Shown: positions 18,787 through 27,620 of the stretch, piece by piece
How positions within the stretch are numbered: position 1 is the first letter of the stretch
How the letters are laid out: every line of letters begins with the position of its first letter
Assembly: GCA_017993775.1 (NCBI GenBank)
Contig: JAGOMA010000005.1
Coordinates: 131,996-195,995 of the forward strand
Length of the DNA stretch: 64,000 nt
From: Chloroflexota bacterium
GTDB lineage: Bacteria > Chloroflexota > Anaerolineae > Promineifilales > Promineifilaceae
Reading direction: 5' to 3'
The notes under the pieces: model-generated
Told to the model about the DNA's origin: nothing
Database searches by the model: none
Seen by the model: the letters and a program-made list of their open reading frames with translations, nothing else
Made by a program: the position numbers and the translations under genes

Positions 18787-20013
18787 TTGTGATTGGCTGT
18801 CCCCTGCCGCTTTGCCAACCAACGCAATCCAGGCCAGCAAGCTGTAGAAAACAGGAGCCAGCAACAGCAGACTAACGCCAATTAAAAGCGGAATAGCGCC
18901 CAGGTTGGTGAACCCGAGCAGCGCAATGCACACCGCCGCAGCCAACCCAGCCTGCCGCCAACGGTGGTAAAGAGGCTGATGCGCTTCTGGAATGAGAATC
19001 GTTTCCATGAGTAAGGGAATGATCACCAGAACGAGCGCGCAGGCGCCTACCAGCAGCCAGCGCAGCTCAAGGGGCAAGGTTTCTCCGGCATTTTCCACCA
19101 CATTCAAAACGGCCGCACCCACGGCCACAATGCCAATCGTGAGCGGCAAATGGAGAAACGCCCAGGTTAACGTCATCGTTCGTCCTGGCCGGGGCGAATG
19201 TTGGGAAATCGCGTCGAAGTAGAACCACCAGATGCCAATGGCGATGCCCATCCCTAAGACGGCCGTTATCCCCACTTCCCAGTTCAACTGAGGATGTCCA
19301 GCCAGACCACGAATCGTGCCGGCAAGCACTTCGCCTAAGACAATGATGGTCAACAGGCCAAAGCGTTCGACAAGGGAAGGGGAAACGGCCGTTGATAAAT
19401 CAATTTGCGCCTGAATCGCCGGATTATTGCGGCCCAAAGTGGACATATAAAGGGGCATTTGCAACGAAGCCAACACGGCGATGCCCCACAGATAAAAACG
19501 CAGCGGCGCCATCACAAACACCGAACCGGCAAAGAGCAAAGTTGTTATGAAATACACCACCGCATAAGGCTGCGACAAAGGCCGATGGGTCGGATCATGG
19601 ACGCCGGTGCGCCACCACAGAACCAGCAGAATGAGCTGGAAAGCGGCATAGGAAAGCGCAAATCCGGCTGAACTTTCGCCCATGGCGTTGTGGGCAAATA
19701 CCGCCATCGCCGCCACGCTGCCCATCTGCAAAAAAGTGAAGACGCGGGTGCGAATATCGTTGTTGCCGTGCAGATCGTGGTAGAGTGAGCCATTCAACCA
19801 GGCCCACCAGACGATAACGAACAAAAAAGCAAAACGGCCGATGCCCGCCCAGCTTACATCCCCTGCCAGCGCGTGCGCCAACTCGGCGACGATGACCACG
19901 TAAACCAGATCGTAAAACAGCTCTAAAAAGGTCACGCTGCGTTCCGCTTCCCGGTCGGCTATTCGCTTGGGCGGCTGCCACCAGTGGCGAAAGTTTTGTC
20001 TTAAGGCACTCAT
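18775..20013 (-). CDS. LtrA-like (low-temperature-requirement A) membrane protein
   Basis: 412 residues with about eleven membrane helices. The N-terminal signature VTFLELFYDLVYVVIVAELAH is diagnostic of the bacterial LtrA family, followed by WWAWLNGSLYHDLHGNNDIR. Known only loosely: Listeria LtrA is linked to growth in the cold; its biochemical role is unknown. AGGAG precedes the ATG. The last twelve bases overlap the pseudogene on the opposite strand. Confidence 0.85.
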   Translation of the reverse strand: MSALRQNFRHWWQPPKRIADREAERSVTFLELFYDLVYVVIVAELAHALAGDVSWAGIGRFAFLFVIVWWAWLNGSLYHDLHGNNDIRTRVFTFLQMGSVAAMAVFAHNAMGESSAGFALSYAAFQLILLVLWWRTGVHDPTHRPLSQPYAVVYFITTLLFAGSVFVMAPLRFYLWGIAVLASLQMPLYMSTLGRNNPAIQAQIDLSTAVSPSLVERFGLLTIIVLGEVLAGTIRGLAGHPQLNWEVGITAVLGMGIAIGIWWFYFDAISQHSPRPGRTMTLTWAFLHLPLTIGIVAVGAAVLNVVENAGETLPLELRWLLVGACALVLVIIPLLMETILIPEAHQPLYHRWRQAGLAAAVCIALLGFTNLGAIPLLIGVSLLLLAPVFYSLLAWIALVGKAAGDSQSQSAQ

Positions 20014-20039
20014 CAGGGGATTACTCCTGTTAGCAACAA

Positions 20040-20073
20040 GATTGGCCCAATCTGAGAGATTGGACCAATCTGC
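20040..20073. repeat. AGATTGGCCCAATCT double palindrome
   Basis: AGATTGGCCCAATCTGAG is followed by AGATTGGACCAATCT. It is almost the same as the copy at 10130-10163. It lies between the LtrA-like gene and the short-chain dehydrogenase gene. Confidence 0.65.
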
Positions 20074-20084
20074 CTGACCGAACG

Positions 20085-21122
20085 TTAACGGCCGTGTACA
20101 CCCTCGATCTGCCCAAACTTCACCCCCGTGAGTTCTTCAGACACTTGCCACAACCGGCGCGCGTCCGCTTCGTTGTGGGCATTGTCGCTGGACTCAACAG
20201 CTACTGGGTAACCGCCCCGTTCGCCGGGGCCGTCGGGGCCAAAGTATTCGCCACCCTGGACCGCCGGATCCACTGCGGCGCGAATGGTCGGCAGCGCGCC
20301 CATCGCCGCACTTTGCAGGAACAGTGGCGCTGCCAGCATGACCGGTTTGTAATACCAGCGATCGGCCATATGGCCCATCAGGTTTGTTTGGGAGATGCCC
20401 GGATGAGCCGCCGTCGCCCGCGCCTTGGCCCCCAGCGCGGTAAAGCGGCGTTGCAGTTCGTAGGTAAAGAGAAGATTGGCGAGTTTGGAACGGCCGTAAG
20501 CCCCCATTGGCGTGTAGCCTTCACCCTGCTCATACATCAAATTGTCAAAATCCATGCTGCCGCGATGATGCGCGGCGCTGCTCACATTCACCACCCGCGC
20601 TTCGGGCGTCTGCACAAGCAAATCAAACAACAACCCGGTCAAGGCAAAATGCCCCAGATGATTGGTGCCCAACTGCCGTTCAAACCCATCGTCCGTGGTG
20701 CCATAAGGCACCATCATAATGCCGGCATTGTTGACCAGCACATCCAGGCGGTCATATTTTGCCTTAAACGCCGCTGCAAATTGCTGCACCGACGCCTGAT
20801 TGGCAAGATCCAGCGGCATGATTTCAGCGCGCGCGTCAGGAATTTCGGCCCGGATTTCCGCCAGCGCAGCTTCGGCTTTGTCCAGGCTGCGGCAGGCCAA
20901 AATGGTGCTGGCCCCTTTCTGCGCAAATTCTTTAGCCGCTTCCAAACCAATGCCACTGTTAGCTCCCGTTACAACGATCACTTTGCCCGTTAGATCGGGC
21001 ATATCGACCGTTGTCCACTGGCCCGCCGTGAGCGTCTCATTATTTTGTCGTTTGCTGATCAGTCGATAAAGACCAATGCCGGCCAAAACGGCCGTTACGC
21101 CACCAATTAGTTTCTTATTCAT
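20085..21122 (-). CDS. Short-chain dehydrogenase/reductase with N-terminal membrane anchor
   Basis: 345 residues from the ATG at 21122. An N-terminal hydrophobic segment (LIGGVTAVLAGIGLY) is followed by the NAD(P)-binding motif VTGANSGIG, NNAG, Ser of VNVSSAAH and the catalytic YGRSK (YxxxK). It resembles retinol-dehydrogenase/WWOX-like SDRs. AAAGGATG precedes 21122; the longer reading from 21212 translates a dispersed repeat and is rejected. Third gene of a tetR-led unit; substrate unknown. Confidence 0.88.
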   Translation of the reverse strand: MNKKLIGGVTAVLAGIGLYRLISKRQNNETLTAGQWTTVDMPDLTGKVIVVTGANSGIGLEAAKEFAQKGASTILACRSLDKAEAALAEIRAEIPDARAEIMPLDLANQASVQQFAAAFKAKYDRLDVLVNNAGIMMVPYGTTDDGFERQLGTNHLGHFALTGLLFDLLVQTPEARVVNVSSAAHHRGSMDFDNLMYEQGEGYTPMGAYGRSKLANLLFTYELQRRFTALGAKARATAAHPGISQTNLMGHMADRWYYKPVMLAAPLFLQSAAMGALPTIRAAVDPAVQGGEYFGPDGPGERGGYPVAVESSDNAHNEADARRLWQVSEELTGVKFGQIEGVHGR

Positions 21123-21140
21123 GTTATCATCCTTTATTTT

Positions 21141-21250
21141 TGACGAATCTTTGGGATTTTGTGGGGTCCGGCTTGAAGCGTGATGCGTCATGCGTGAAAC
21201 CTCTCCGGTCACGCCTCACGCTTCGTTGAGTGTCAATCCCCTGAATTCCT
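21141..21250 (-). repeat. About 100-bp dispersed repeat, copy 1
   Basis: Read on the minus strand: GGAATTCAGGGGATTGACAC, then GCGTGACCGGAGAGG, CGCATCACGCTTCA, GCCGGACCCCAC and AAATCCCAAAGA, in the same order as at 47150-47250 on the plus strand. It contains GCGTGA/TCACGC half-sites. Confidence 0.75.
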
Positions 21251-21323
21251 CAATAGCCTTTTGATTTGAACAGGTCGCTGCCAAAAGTTTCTACCGCATT
21301 TGTCAGGTTCAGGCAAGCGGTGA

Positions 21324-22253
21324 TTAAAATGAATAGTGAATGCCTGTGAGTTCTTCTGATATTTCCCAGAGACGTTGGAGAACGGCCGTATCATCCAGCG
21401 CATCGTTGCAGCGTTGTTCTGCCGGGTATCCGCGCATCCGGAATGTTTTCGGGCCATAAAACACGCCGCCTCTGGCTGAGGGCGACGTTACCGCGTACAG
21501 CTGTGGCAAAACACCCATGCTGAGATCCTGGGCCAACAGCGGGCCTGTCATGCCATAAAGCATACGCTCTAAAAATGGCGCCCCCGATTGATTCATGCTG
21601 TTGGTTTGCAAATTGGTCCTCACAAACCCTGGATGAGAAGAGTTGGCTATCGTGTCATGGCCGGCCGCCTGGAACCGACGGTTCAGTTCGGTGGCAAACG
21701 CGGCATTGGCCAGTTTGCTCTGTCCGTAGGCTGTCCAACGGCCGTACTCCTTCTCCCCCATCAAATCAGCAAAACGCATGGACCCGGTGAAGGCGGCGCT
21801 GCTGGCAGTGCTGTGGACGCGCGCGCCCGGTGTATTCGTCAGCAGGCCCAAAAGCAGTCCTGTCAGGGCAAAATGCGCCAGATGGTTCACCCCCAACTGC
21901 ATCTCAAACCCATCTTCCGTTTCCGCGCGCGGAATAGCCATAACACCGGCGTTGTTGAGCAAAATATCCAGACGACTGTACTTTTCCTTAAACGCTTCGG
22001 CAAACGCCCGCACCGAAGCCAGGCCGGCGTTATCCAGTTCCATCACGTCCAGTCTGGCCTGAGGCGCCGTTTGCTGCACCTCAGCTTGGGCCTGCTCCGC
22101 CTTGTCCAGATTTCGGCAGGCCATCACGACCATCGCCCCTTTGGCCGCCAGCGCTTTGGTAGATTCCAGTCCCAGCCCACTGTTGGCCCCGGTAACGATG
22201 ACCACCTTGCCGGTCAGGTTGGGAATATCGGCTTGGGTCCATTTATCACTCAT
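21324..22253 (-). CDS. Short-chain dehydrogenase/reductase
   Basis: 309 residues. TGxxxGxG is VTGANSGLG near residues 20-28, then NNAGVMA, the Ser of STASSAAF and the active-site YGQSK. Same SDR subgroup as the gene at 20085-21122, so the two are probably paralogs. AGGAG precedes the ATG. It directly follows tetR, with a TetR-type operator in the 63-bp gap. Likely an NADP-dependent oxidoreductase of a small lipophilic substrate that is also sensed by the regulator; that is inference. Confidence 0.9.
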   Translation of the reverse strand: MSDKWTQADIPNLTGKVVIVTGANSGLGLESTKALAAKGAMVVMACRNLDKAEQAQAEVQQTAPQARLDVMELDNAGLASVRAFAEAFKEKYSRLDILLNNAGVMAIPRAETEDGFEMQLGVNHLAHFALTGLLLGLLTNTPGARVHSTASSAAFTGSMRFADLMGEKEYGRWTAYGQSKLANAAFATELNRRFQAAGHDTIANSSHPGFVRTNLQTNSMNQSGAPFLERMLYGMTGPLLAQDLSMGVLPQLYAVTSPSARGGVFYGPKTFRMRGYPAEQRCNDALDDTAVLQRLWEISEELTGIHYSF

Positions 22254-22282
22254 GAAAATTCTCCTAATTCGATGGATTTAGA

Positions 22283-22298
22283 TTGATTAGTCAGTCAA
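22283..22298. promoter_or_regulatory. TetR-type operator ahead of the dehydrogenase
   Basis: TTGATTAGTCAGTCAA, an imperfect palindrome. It matches 14 of 16 bases of the operator upstream of tetR (22904-22919). No clear -10 follows on the minus strand. Confidence 0.6.
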
Positions 22299-22316
22299 TT
22301 ATTTTCAAAAAAAATT

Positions 22317-22883
22317 TTAGGGCGTCACGCCCTTCCAGAAAATTTCGAATCCCTGGGTAATGTGCCGGATCAGCGGCATGTCGGTCAGATTGTGTTCGGT
22401 GGCATAGGAAACGGCCGCTTCCAACTGCGCATAAAAAATCTGGCCTAGATACGCCGGATCCATGTCAACCAACTCCCTGGCGGCCATGCCTTGCACAATC
22501 ATCTCGTAGGCAAACCCCAACTCCGCCTCCTGGCTTTGCTGCACCTCCTGGCTGACCAAATTGGACAGCTTGAGTTGCATCATCAGCCTGTACCGGAGGG
22601 GAAAGTGCAGCCCCCAATCAATATGACGAAACCAGATATGCCCCACGCGCTCCTTGAGCGGGCCATCTTGGGGAAAGCCGGCCAGCAAGTGCGCCCTCCA
22701 TTCCTGCTTGAGCTGCCCGTACACCGCGTCAATCAGCACGTTTTTGGATTCAAAGTAGTTGAACAGCGTGCCGGTGGCCACACCCGCATGTTTGGCAATG
22801 CGCGATGTCGGTGTGTTCCAAAACCCTTCTTTGGCAAAAAGGTCAATAGACGCTTCGATGAGCTGCGTTTCTTTCTCGTTCAT
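22317..22883 (-). CDS. TetR/AcrR-family transcriptional repressor
   Basis: 188 residues. N-terminal helix-turn-helix: IDLFAKEGFWNTPTSRIAKH then GVATGTLFNYFESKNVLIDA, the canonical TetR pattern, with a C-terminal ligand/dimer domain. The gene heads the tetR-SDR-SDR unit. Its promoter has TTGACT and TATAGT spaced 17 bp, with the -35 inside a palindrome, so autorepression is likely. The -10 sits only seven bases before the ATG and no ribosome-binding site is seen, so the mRNA is probably leaderless. Confidence 0.92.
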   Translation of the reverse strand: MNEKETQLIEASIDLFAKEGFWNTPTSRIAKHAGVATGTLFNYFESKNVLIDAVYGQLKQEWRAHLLAGFPQDGPLKERVGHIWFRHIDWGLHFPLRYRLMMQLKLSNLVSQEVQQSQEAELGFAYEMIVQGMAARELVDMDPAYLGQIFYAQLEAAVSYATEHNLTDMPLIRHITQGFEIFWKGVTP

Positions 22884-22890
22884 GGGCGTT

Positions 22891-22919
22891 ACTATACAGC
22901 AGATTGACTAATCAGTCAA
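22891..22919 (-). promoter_or_regulatory. tetR promoter with embedded operator
   Basis: On the minus strand: -35 TTGACT (22919-22914), 17-bp spacer, -10 TATAGT (22896-22891), start codon at 22883. The perfect palindrome TTGACTAATCAGTCAA? reads TTGACTgATtAGTCAA symmetrically across 22904-22919 and covers the -35. Repressor binding would block polymerase. Confidence 0.7.
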
Positions 22920-23092
22920 TATTTGTTTTTTGCCACAAAGAACATGGTGGAGCCATTTTCGCGATATCCCGACAAGATGCGCATCAAAGTTTACGAATAA
23001 ACAACCTTCGCATTTGTGTTGGGAGATGGCAAAAATCACATAACTTACAGAACCGAGAGAGGTAAAAACTGACCTTCACTTTGCGCGACAGG

Positions 23093-24040
23093 TTACGTTA
23101 GTTTGTGTTTCATGATGCGAAACCAGCCACGCACGCGTATACCCGAAAGCACCAGACCGGTGACCCAAGACGGGTATTGGCGGCTGTAAAATTTACGGTA
23201 AAACACTTCCATCGCCCGCACCGATTCCTGCGCCACCCTCACCCGCGTCTCTTTGGGCGGGCGGGCAATATCCGCCGACTCTTTGCGCAAACCGGAGCTG
23301 GCTCCTTTGTAATGCAGCACCTGTGTGTGCGGATAGTAGACAATTTTATAACCGGCTTCGTTAATCCGGTAACAAAAATCAATGTCTTCGCCATAAAAAA
23401 AGTAGGTTTCATCCCAGCCGCTCAACAGGTCGAACAGAGCGCGCGGCATCAACATGTACGAACCGGCGATAACTTCCACCGTGTGAGTCTGGCTGAAGTC
23501 GGCGTAGGATTGGAAGTAGCCGTTGAAGCGAGGCGTGTTGGGGAAAAGGCGGCTGAGGCCGGAGAAATGGCACAGGGCATTCCAGGGCGTCGGGAATCCG
23601 CGATGATTGTCGGGATCGCGCTGGCCATTGGGGTAGATTAGCTGCACGGTGAGGGCGCCTACGCCCGGATTGGCCTGCATGTAGGCCAATGGCTTGGTCA
23701 GCGCATCGGGATCGACGCGGGTGTCGGAGTTGAGGAAGAGGACGAAATCGCCTTGGGAAACGGCCGTGCCGGCATTATTTGCCGCTGCAAACCCTTTGTT
23801 TTCCTGGCTGGCGATCAGGCGCACGGCCGGGTATTTGGCGCGCACCATCTCCGGGCTGCCATCGGCAGAGGCGTTGTCAACGACGATAATTTCCAGCCCA
23901 CCGGGCGGCGCGGCGGCGGCCAGGAGCGAGCTGAGGCAATCATCCAGCAGCTGCTTCGTATTATAAGAGACGATAATCACCGAAAGGGGAAACGGCCGTA
24001 GTCGTGCGTGTGTGTCATCCATTCTCATTCTTCTACTCAT
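23093..24040 (-). CDS. Family 2 glycosyltransferase, rhamnosyltransferase-like
   Basis: 315 residues. GT-A fold: SVIIVSYNTKQLLDDCLSSL, VVDNASADGS, then DxD as FLNSDTRV and the later YFFYGEDIDFCYR with a metal/acceptor-site ED. This is the WbbL/RfbF-like layout that adds rhamnose or a similar sugar to lipid-linked glycans. It is 4 kb away from the main polysaccharide locus and divergent from purH. The start ATG at 24040 has no strong ribosome-binding site; in-frame ATGs at codons 5 and 7 are alternatives. Confidence 0.85.
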   Translation of the reverse strand: MSRRMRMDDTHARLRPFPLSVIIVSYNTKQLLDDCLSSLLAAAAPPGGLEIIVVDNASADGSPEMVRAKYPAVRLIASQENKGFAAANNAGTAVSQGDFVLFLNSDTRVDPDALTKPLAYMQANPGVGALTVQLIYPNGQRDPDNHRGFPTPWNALCHFSGLSRLFPNTPRFNGYFQSYADFSQTHTVEVIAGSYMLMPRALFDLLSGWDETYFFYGEDIDFCYRINEAGYKIVYYPHTQVLHYKGASSGLRKESADIARPPKETRVRVAQESVRAMEVFYRKFYSRQYPSWVTGLVLSGIRVRGWFRIMKHKLT

Positions 24041-24215
24041 TCACAATCTACAAGGGCCAGTAGTGTACCACACAGCCACAACCACCTGAAATTACCCCAA
24101 CCCGGTATGGGCAAAAACTTCTCCGAAACTCATCATGGCCCAACCCCGGCCGGTAATCCGCATTTCATCCTCAATCGAATGGCCTTTCGTCCCTCGCTGT
24201 GGTAAATTTCTGACT

Positions 24216-24800
24216 ATGATGCAACGAGCCATTCTCTCCGTATACGATAAGGCAGGGTTGTTGGAATTTGCCGCCGCCCTGGCCGCCATGAATTGGGAAT
24301 TGATCGCCAGCGGGGGTACCGCCCGGCAGCTTAGAGAAGCGGGGCTGCCCGTTTTGGATGTGTCCGACATCACCGGCGCGCCGGAAATGTTAGGCGGCCG
24401 GGTTAAAACGCTGCACCCGGCCGTGCATGGCGGCATCCTGGCCCGCGACCTGCCTGAAGATCGCGCCGACCTGGGCGCGCAAGGCATTAACCCCATCGAT
24501 CTCGTCGTGTGCAATCTTTACCCCTTCGAGAAAACCATCGCCCAACCTGGCGTCACCCTGGCCGAAGCCATCGAACAAATCGACATCGGCGGCGTTACGC
24601 TGCTGCGAGCGGCCGCCAAAAATTTCGCCCGCGTGACTGTGGTTTGCGACCCACAGGATTATGCGCTGGTTCTGGCCCAACTGCGCGCTGATGGGCAAGT
24701 CAGCCCGGCCAGCCGACAATCCCTGGCGATTAAAGCCTTTGCCCACACGCGCGACTACGACACGGCCATCACCGCCTATCTGGCAGGCGCTGCTGGTTAG
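24216..24800 (+). CDS. purH: IMP cyclohydrolase (PurH N-terminal domain as a separate protein)
   Basis: 194 residues from the ATG at 24216. MGS-like fold with [47 protein letters not shown] and NLYPFEKT, all standard PurH N-terminal motifs. Reaction: closure of FAICAR to IMP, the last step of purine synthesis. In most bacteria this domain is fused to the AICAR transformylase; here it ends with its own stop and the other domain starts 55 bp later as a separate gene. The longer reading from 24135 does not match PurH. Confidence 0.93.
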   Translation: MMQRAILSVYDKAGLLEFAAALAAMNWELIASGGTARQLREAGLPVLDVSDITGAPEMLGGRVKTLHPAVHGGILARDLPEDRADLGAQGINPIDLVVCNLYPFEKTIAQPGVTLAEAIEQIDIGGVTLLRAAAKNFARVTVVCDPQDYALVLAQLRADGQVSPASRQSLAIKAFAHTRDYDTAITAYLAGAAG

Positions 24801-24855
24801 CGGCTGGTCATCGGGACACGGCCGTTTCCACCAAAATCAACTCTGGAAGGATGTC

Positions 24856-26028
24856 ATGAAATCAGAAATTATCCTGCGATATGGGATGAACCCACACCAA
24901 CAACCGGCGCGGATTTATATCAACCAGGGCGCGCTGCCCATTCAGATGCTCAACGGCGCCCCGGGTTTCATCAATTTGCTCGATGCCCTAAATTCCTGGC
25001 AGTTGGTCCGCGAACTAAAACGCGCCCTCAATCTTCCCGCCGCCGCTTCCTTTAAACATGTCAGCCCGGCCGGAGCCGCCGTTGGCGTGCCGCTCCATGA
25101 CACCTTAAAACAAGCCTATTTTGTGGAATCCGACGACCTGTCGCCGCTGGCGGCGGCCTATGCCCGCGCACGCGGCGCAGATCGCATCTCGTCGTTTGGC
25201 GATTGGGCCGCCCTAAGCGACGTGGTCGACGCGTCCACCGCCCAACTGCTCAAACACGAAGTCTCTGATGGCGTTATCGCCCCTGGGTATGAGCCGGAAG
25301 CGCTGGAAATTTTGCAGGACAAGAAAAAAGGCGGCTACCGCATTATCCAGATAGACCCGGATTATGAGCCGCCAGAAATGGAGCAGCGCGAACTATTTGG
25401 CCTGACCCTGGCGCAAAAGCGTAATGACGCTTTACCGACATATGGCGATTTGGTGGATGTGGTAACGGCCGTGCATACCATCCCCAACGCCGCCAAACGA
25501 GACATGATCGTGGCCTTGCTCACCCTGAAATACACGCAGTCTAACTCGGTGTGTTACGCGTTGGATGGCCAGGTTATTGGCGTGGGCGCCGGACAGCAAT
25601 CGCGCATCCACTGCACCCGGCTGGCCGGCAGCAAAGCCGACACCTGGTTTTTGCGCCAGCATCCCCGTGTACTCAATTTACCCTTCCGTGAAAAAATCGG
25701 CCGCACCGAACGGGACAACGCCATCGACCAATTCCTGCTGGATCATTTAACGCCTGCCGAAGAAGCTGTCTGGGAAAAAAGTTTTGCCACGCCGCCGCAG
25801 CGGTTAACGGCCGTCGAAAAACGCGCCTGGCTAGACCAGTTATCCGGCGTCACGCTGGGTTCCGACGCCTTCTTCCCGTTCCGCGACAGCATCGACCGCG
25901 CGCAACAAAGTGGTGTGAGCTACGTCGTGCAGCCCGGCGGCTCAGTCAGAGATGACGCCGTCATAGAAGCTTGTGACGAATATGGCATGGCTATGGTCAT
26001 GACCGGGGAACGACTGTTCCACCATTAA
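24856..26028 (+). CDS. purH: AICAR transformylase (PurH C-terminal domain as a separate protein)
   Basis: 390 residues from the ATG at 24856 (GGAAGG upstream). Starts MKSEIILRYGMNPHQQPA and contains ASFKHVSPAGAAVG, RTIP-like and SNSVCYALDGQVIGVGAGQQ, then GSDAFFPFRDSIDRA and VVQPGGSVRDD near the end. The KHVSPAG motif carries the catalytic Lys-His pair. It transfers the formyl group of 10-formyl-THF to AICAR. Full-length for stand-alone AICARFT enzymes. Co-transcribed with the IMP cyclohydrolase gene. Confidence 0.93.
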   Translation: MKSEIILRYGMNPHQQPARIYINQGALPIQMLNGAPGFINLLDALNSWQLVRELKRALNLPAAASFKHVSPAGAAVGVPLHDTLKQAYFVESDDLSPLAAAYARARGADRISSFGDWAALSDVVDASTAQLLKHEVSDGVIAPGYEPEALEILQDKKKGGYRIIQIDPDYEPPEMEQRELFGLTLAQKRNDALPTYGDLVDVVTAVHTIPNAAKRDMIVALLTLKYTQSNSVCYALDGQVIGVGAGQQSRIHCTRLAGSKADTWFLRQHPRVLNLPFREKIGRTERDNAIDQFLLDHLTPAEEAVWEKSFATPPQRLTAVEKRAWLDQLSGVTLGSDAFFPFRDSIDRAQQSGVSYVVQPGGSVRDDAVIEACDEYGMAMVMTGERLFHH

Positions 26029-26044
26029 CCTCTGAGGATTTCTT

Positions 26045-26431
26045 GTGAACCGGATTCCACATGTTGTAAGCGTTGAGGACGACGACGGCATTTTCGAGCT
26101 GCTCCAGATCACCCTGGATCGGCTGCCCATCCAGCTGCAGCGCGCCAGTGACGGCTACAGCGCCGTGGAACTGATTGCTGAGGCCAGACCTGACCTGCTG
26201 CTGCTGGATATTGCTCTGCCAGATATGAACGGTTGGGATGTTTTAAAAACTGTATGCGAGCGGCAAATGAAACCGCCCAGGATTATCGTCCTGACGGCTT
26301 ACTCCGAACCCACCCACCGCCTGATCGCGCATTTCCAAGACGTGGACCGGTTCATGCCCAAACCTTTTTCGCCGACCGATTTACGCCAACTGGTGTGCCA
26401 ATTGTTGGATCTGCCTGAATCCCCTCTGTAA
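26045..26431 (+). CDS. Single-domain response regulator (receiver only)
   Basis: 128 residues starting at GTG 26045 with TGAGGA upstream. Receiver fold with SVEDDDG, phospho-acceptor Asp in LLLLDIALPDMNGWD (about residue 57), TAYSE and the conserved Lys in FMPKPFSP. There is no output domain. Sixteen bases after the AICAR transformylase gene and likely co-transcribed, though functionally unrelated. The partner kinase is unknown. Confidence 0.88.
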   Translation: MNRIPHVVSVEDDDGIFELLQITLDRLPIQLQRASDGYSAVELIAEARPDLLLLDIALPDMNGWDVLKTVCERQMKPPRIIVLTAYSEPTHRLIAHFQDVDRFMPKPFSPTDLRQLVCQLLDLPESPL

Positions 26432-26442
26432 TGGGGCCAATG

Positions 26443-27540
26443 TTAACGGCCGTTCCCCTGCTGCCGCAACAAAACCGAACGGACATCAGCCGGCTGCCAG
26501 CCGGCCGGCTTAAGCAGTTTGCCATCGGCGCGGCGCGGACCGCCCGCTTTTTGCAGATTGGCTCGATGGACTTCCTGGAATACCGCATCGGCATCCACGC
26601 CACACGCTTCAATCGCCCCATAGACTACATAAAGCAGATCCGCCAGTTCATGGACCAGAGGCGTTAAGGCATCCACGGTATCCGGTTGCTCACCAGCTTG
26701 CAAAGCGGGAATGATGGCTTGGAAAACGGCCGTTACCTCCTCATATTCTTCCTGAATCAGCTTGTGGCGCATCGCCAGGTGGTCGGCGTCGCGCAATCGC
26801 GGCGCGGCCGGCAGCGGCGAACCAATGGCCGCATGAAATTCACGGATCCGCCGCGCATTGCTGTTGAGAAACGGCGCGCCACTGGCCGCCACATGCCCCA
26901 GCAGCTGCTTCAGCGGCATGTCGGCCAGCGAAGTCAGCCGGTAATCAGGTTGAGAAAAGGTTAATTGGCTGGTCATCTCGTTCGGCACAATCACGCAGAA
27001 AATACCGGCGGCTCGCGCCGCAGCCGCGCCATGCGGCGAATCTTCGAAGGCCAACGCCTCGTCTGGCCCAACATCCAGCGCCGCCAGCGCCGCCTGATAA
27101 ACGGCCGGGTCTGGTTTGGCCCGTCCCTCAACGTCGTCACGGCAACAAACAGCGTCGAATTGATCGGTAAGCCCCAGGCGTTTGAGTAGAGGATCAACCC
27201 AGGCATGGCGCGAGCTGGAGGCAACGGCCGTTTTCAACCCCAACTGCCGCGCTTCAGCCAGGTAATCAGCCACGCCGGGCATCATTCCTTGCTGCGCCAT
27301 CAACTCGTCGTCACGACGACGGCGGGCAGCCTTTACCGCGTCCCTGTCCAATGCCCGCCCCACCAACGATTCCAGATGGGAGTAGGGATCAAAAAATGTA
27401 ACCGACCCAATATTTTGCACCCATAAATCCACTGGCAGCTCGACGCCAAAAGATTGATAGGTATCTTTCCAAGACAGGTAATCCGGCATTTCCGAATCCA
27501 GGATCAGCCCGTCAAAATCAAAAACAAGTGCTCGTATCAT
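26443..27540 (-). CDS. HAD-family phosphatase fused to a MazG-like NTP pyrophosphohydrolase
   Basis: 365 residues from the ATG at 27540; an in-frame TTG at 27546 is less likely. N-terminal half (1-220): beta-phosphoglucomutase-like HAD with DFDGLILDSE (Asp8, Asp10), AVASSSRHAW, KPDPAVYQAAL and AFEDSPHGAAAARAAG. C-terminal part (about 235-345): all-helical with EEYEEV and, about 40 residues later, HELADLLYVVYGA, the EExxE...ExxD pattern of MazG/PRA-PH pyrophosphohydrolases. Both halves act on phosphorylated small molecules, so a nucleotide clean-up or two-step dephosphorylation is plausible. The fusion is unusual. Confidence 0.82.
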   Translation of the reverse strand: MIRALVFDFDGLILDSEMPDYLSWKDTYQSFGVELPVDLWVQNIGSVTFFDPYSHLESLVGRALDRDAVKAARRRRDDELMAQQGMMPGVADYLAEARQLGLKTAVASSSRHAWVDPLLKRLGLTDQFDAVCCRDDVEGRAKPDPAVYQAALAALDVGPDEALAFEDSPHGAAAARAAGIFCVIVPNEMTSQLTFSQPDYRLTSLADMPLKQLLGHVAASGAPFLNSNARRIREFHAAIGSPLPAAPRLRDADHLAMRHKLIQEEYEEVTAVFQAIIPALQAGEQPDTVDALTPLVHELADLLYVVYGAIEACGVDADAVFQEVHRANLQKAGGPRRADGKLLKPAGWQPADVRSVLLRQQGNGR

Positions 27541-27620
27541 AGCCAATAAGTTTAGCCCAATTTGCCGATTTTTAGGAACGAGAACGAAACGACTTACCCT
27601 TCAGTCCCTTAAACCAGCAC

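Noticed and set aside
20094..20993. 299-residue open frame on the plus strand
   Set aside because: Antisense shadow of the anchored short-chain dehydrogenase, whose motifs are clear on the minus strand.
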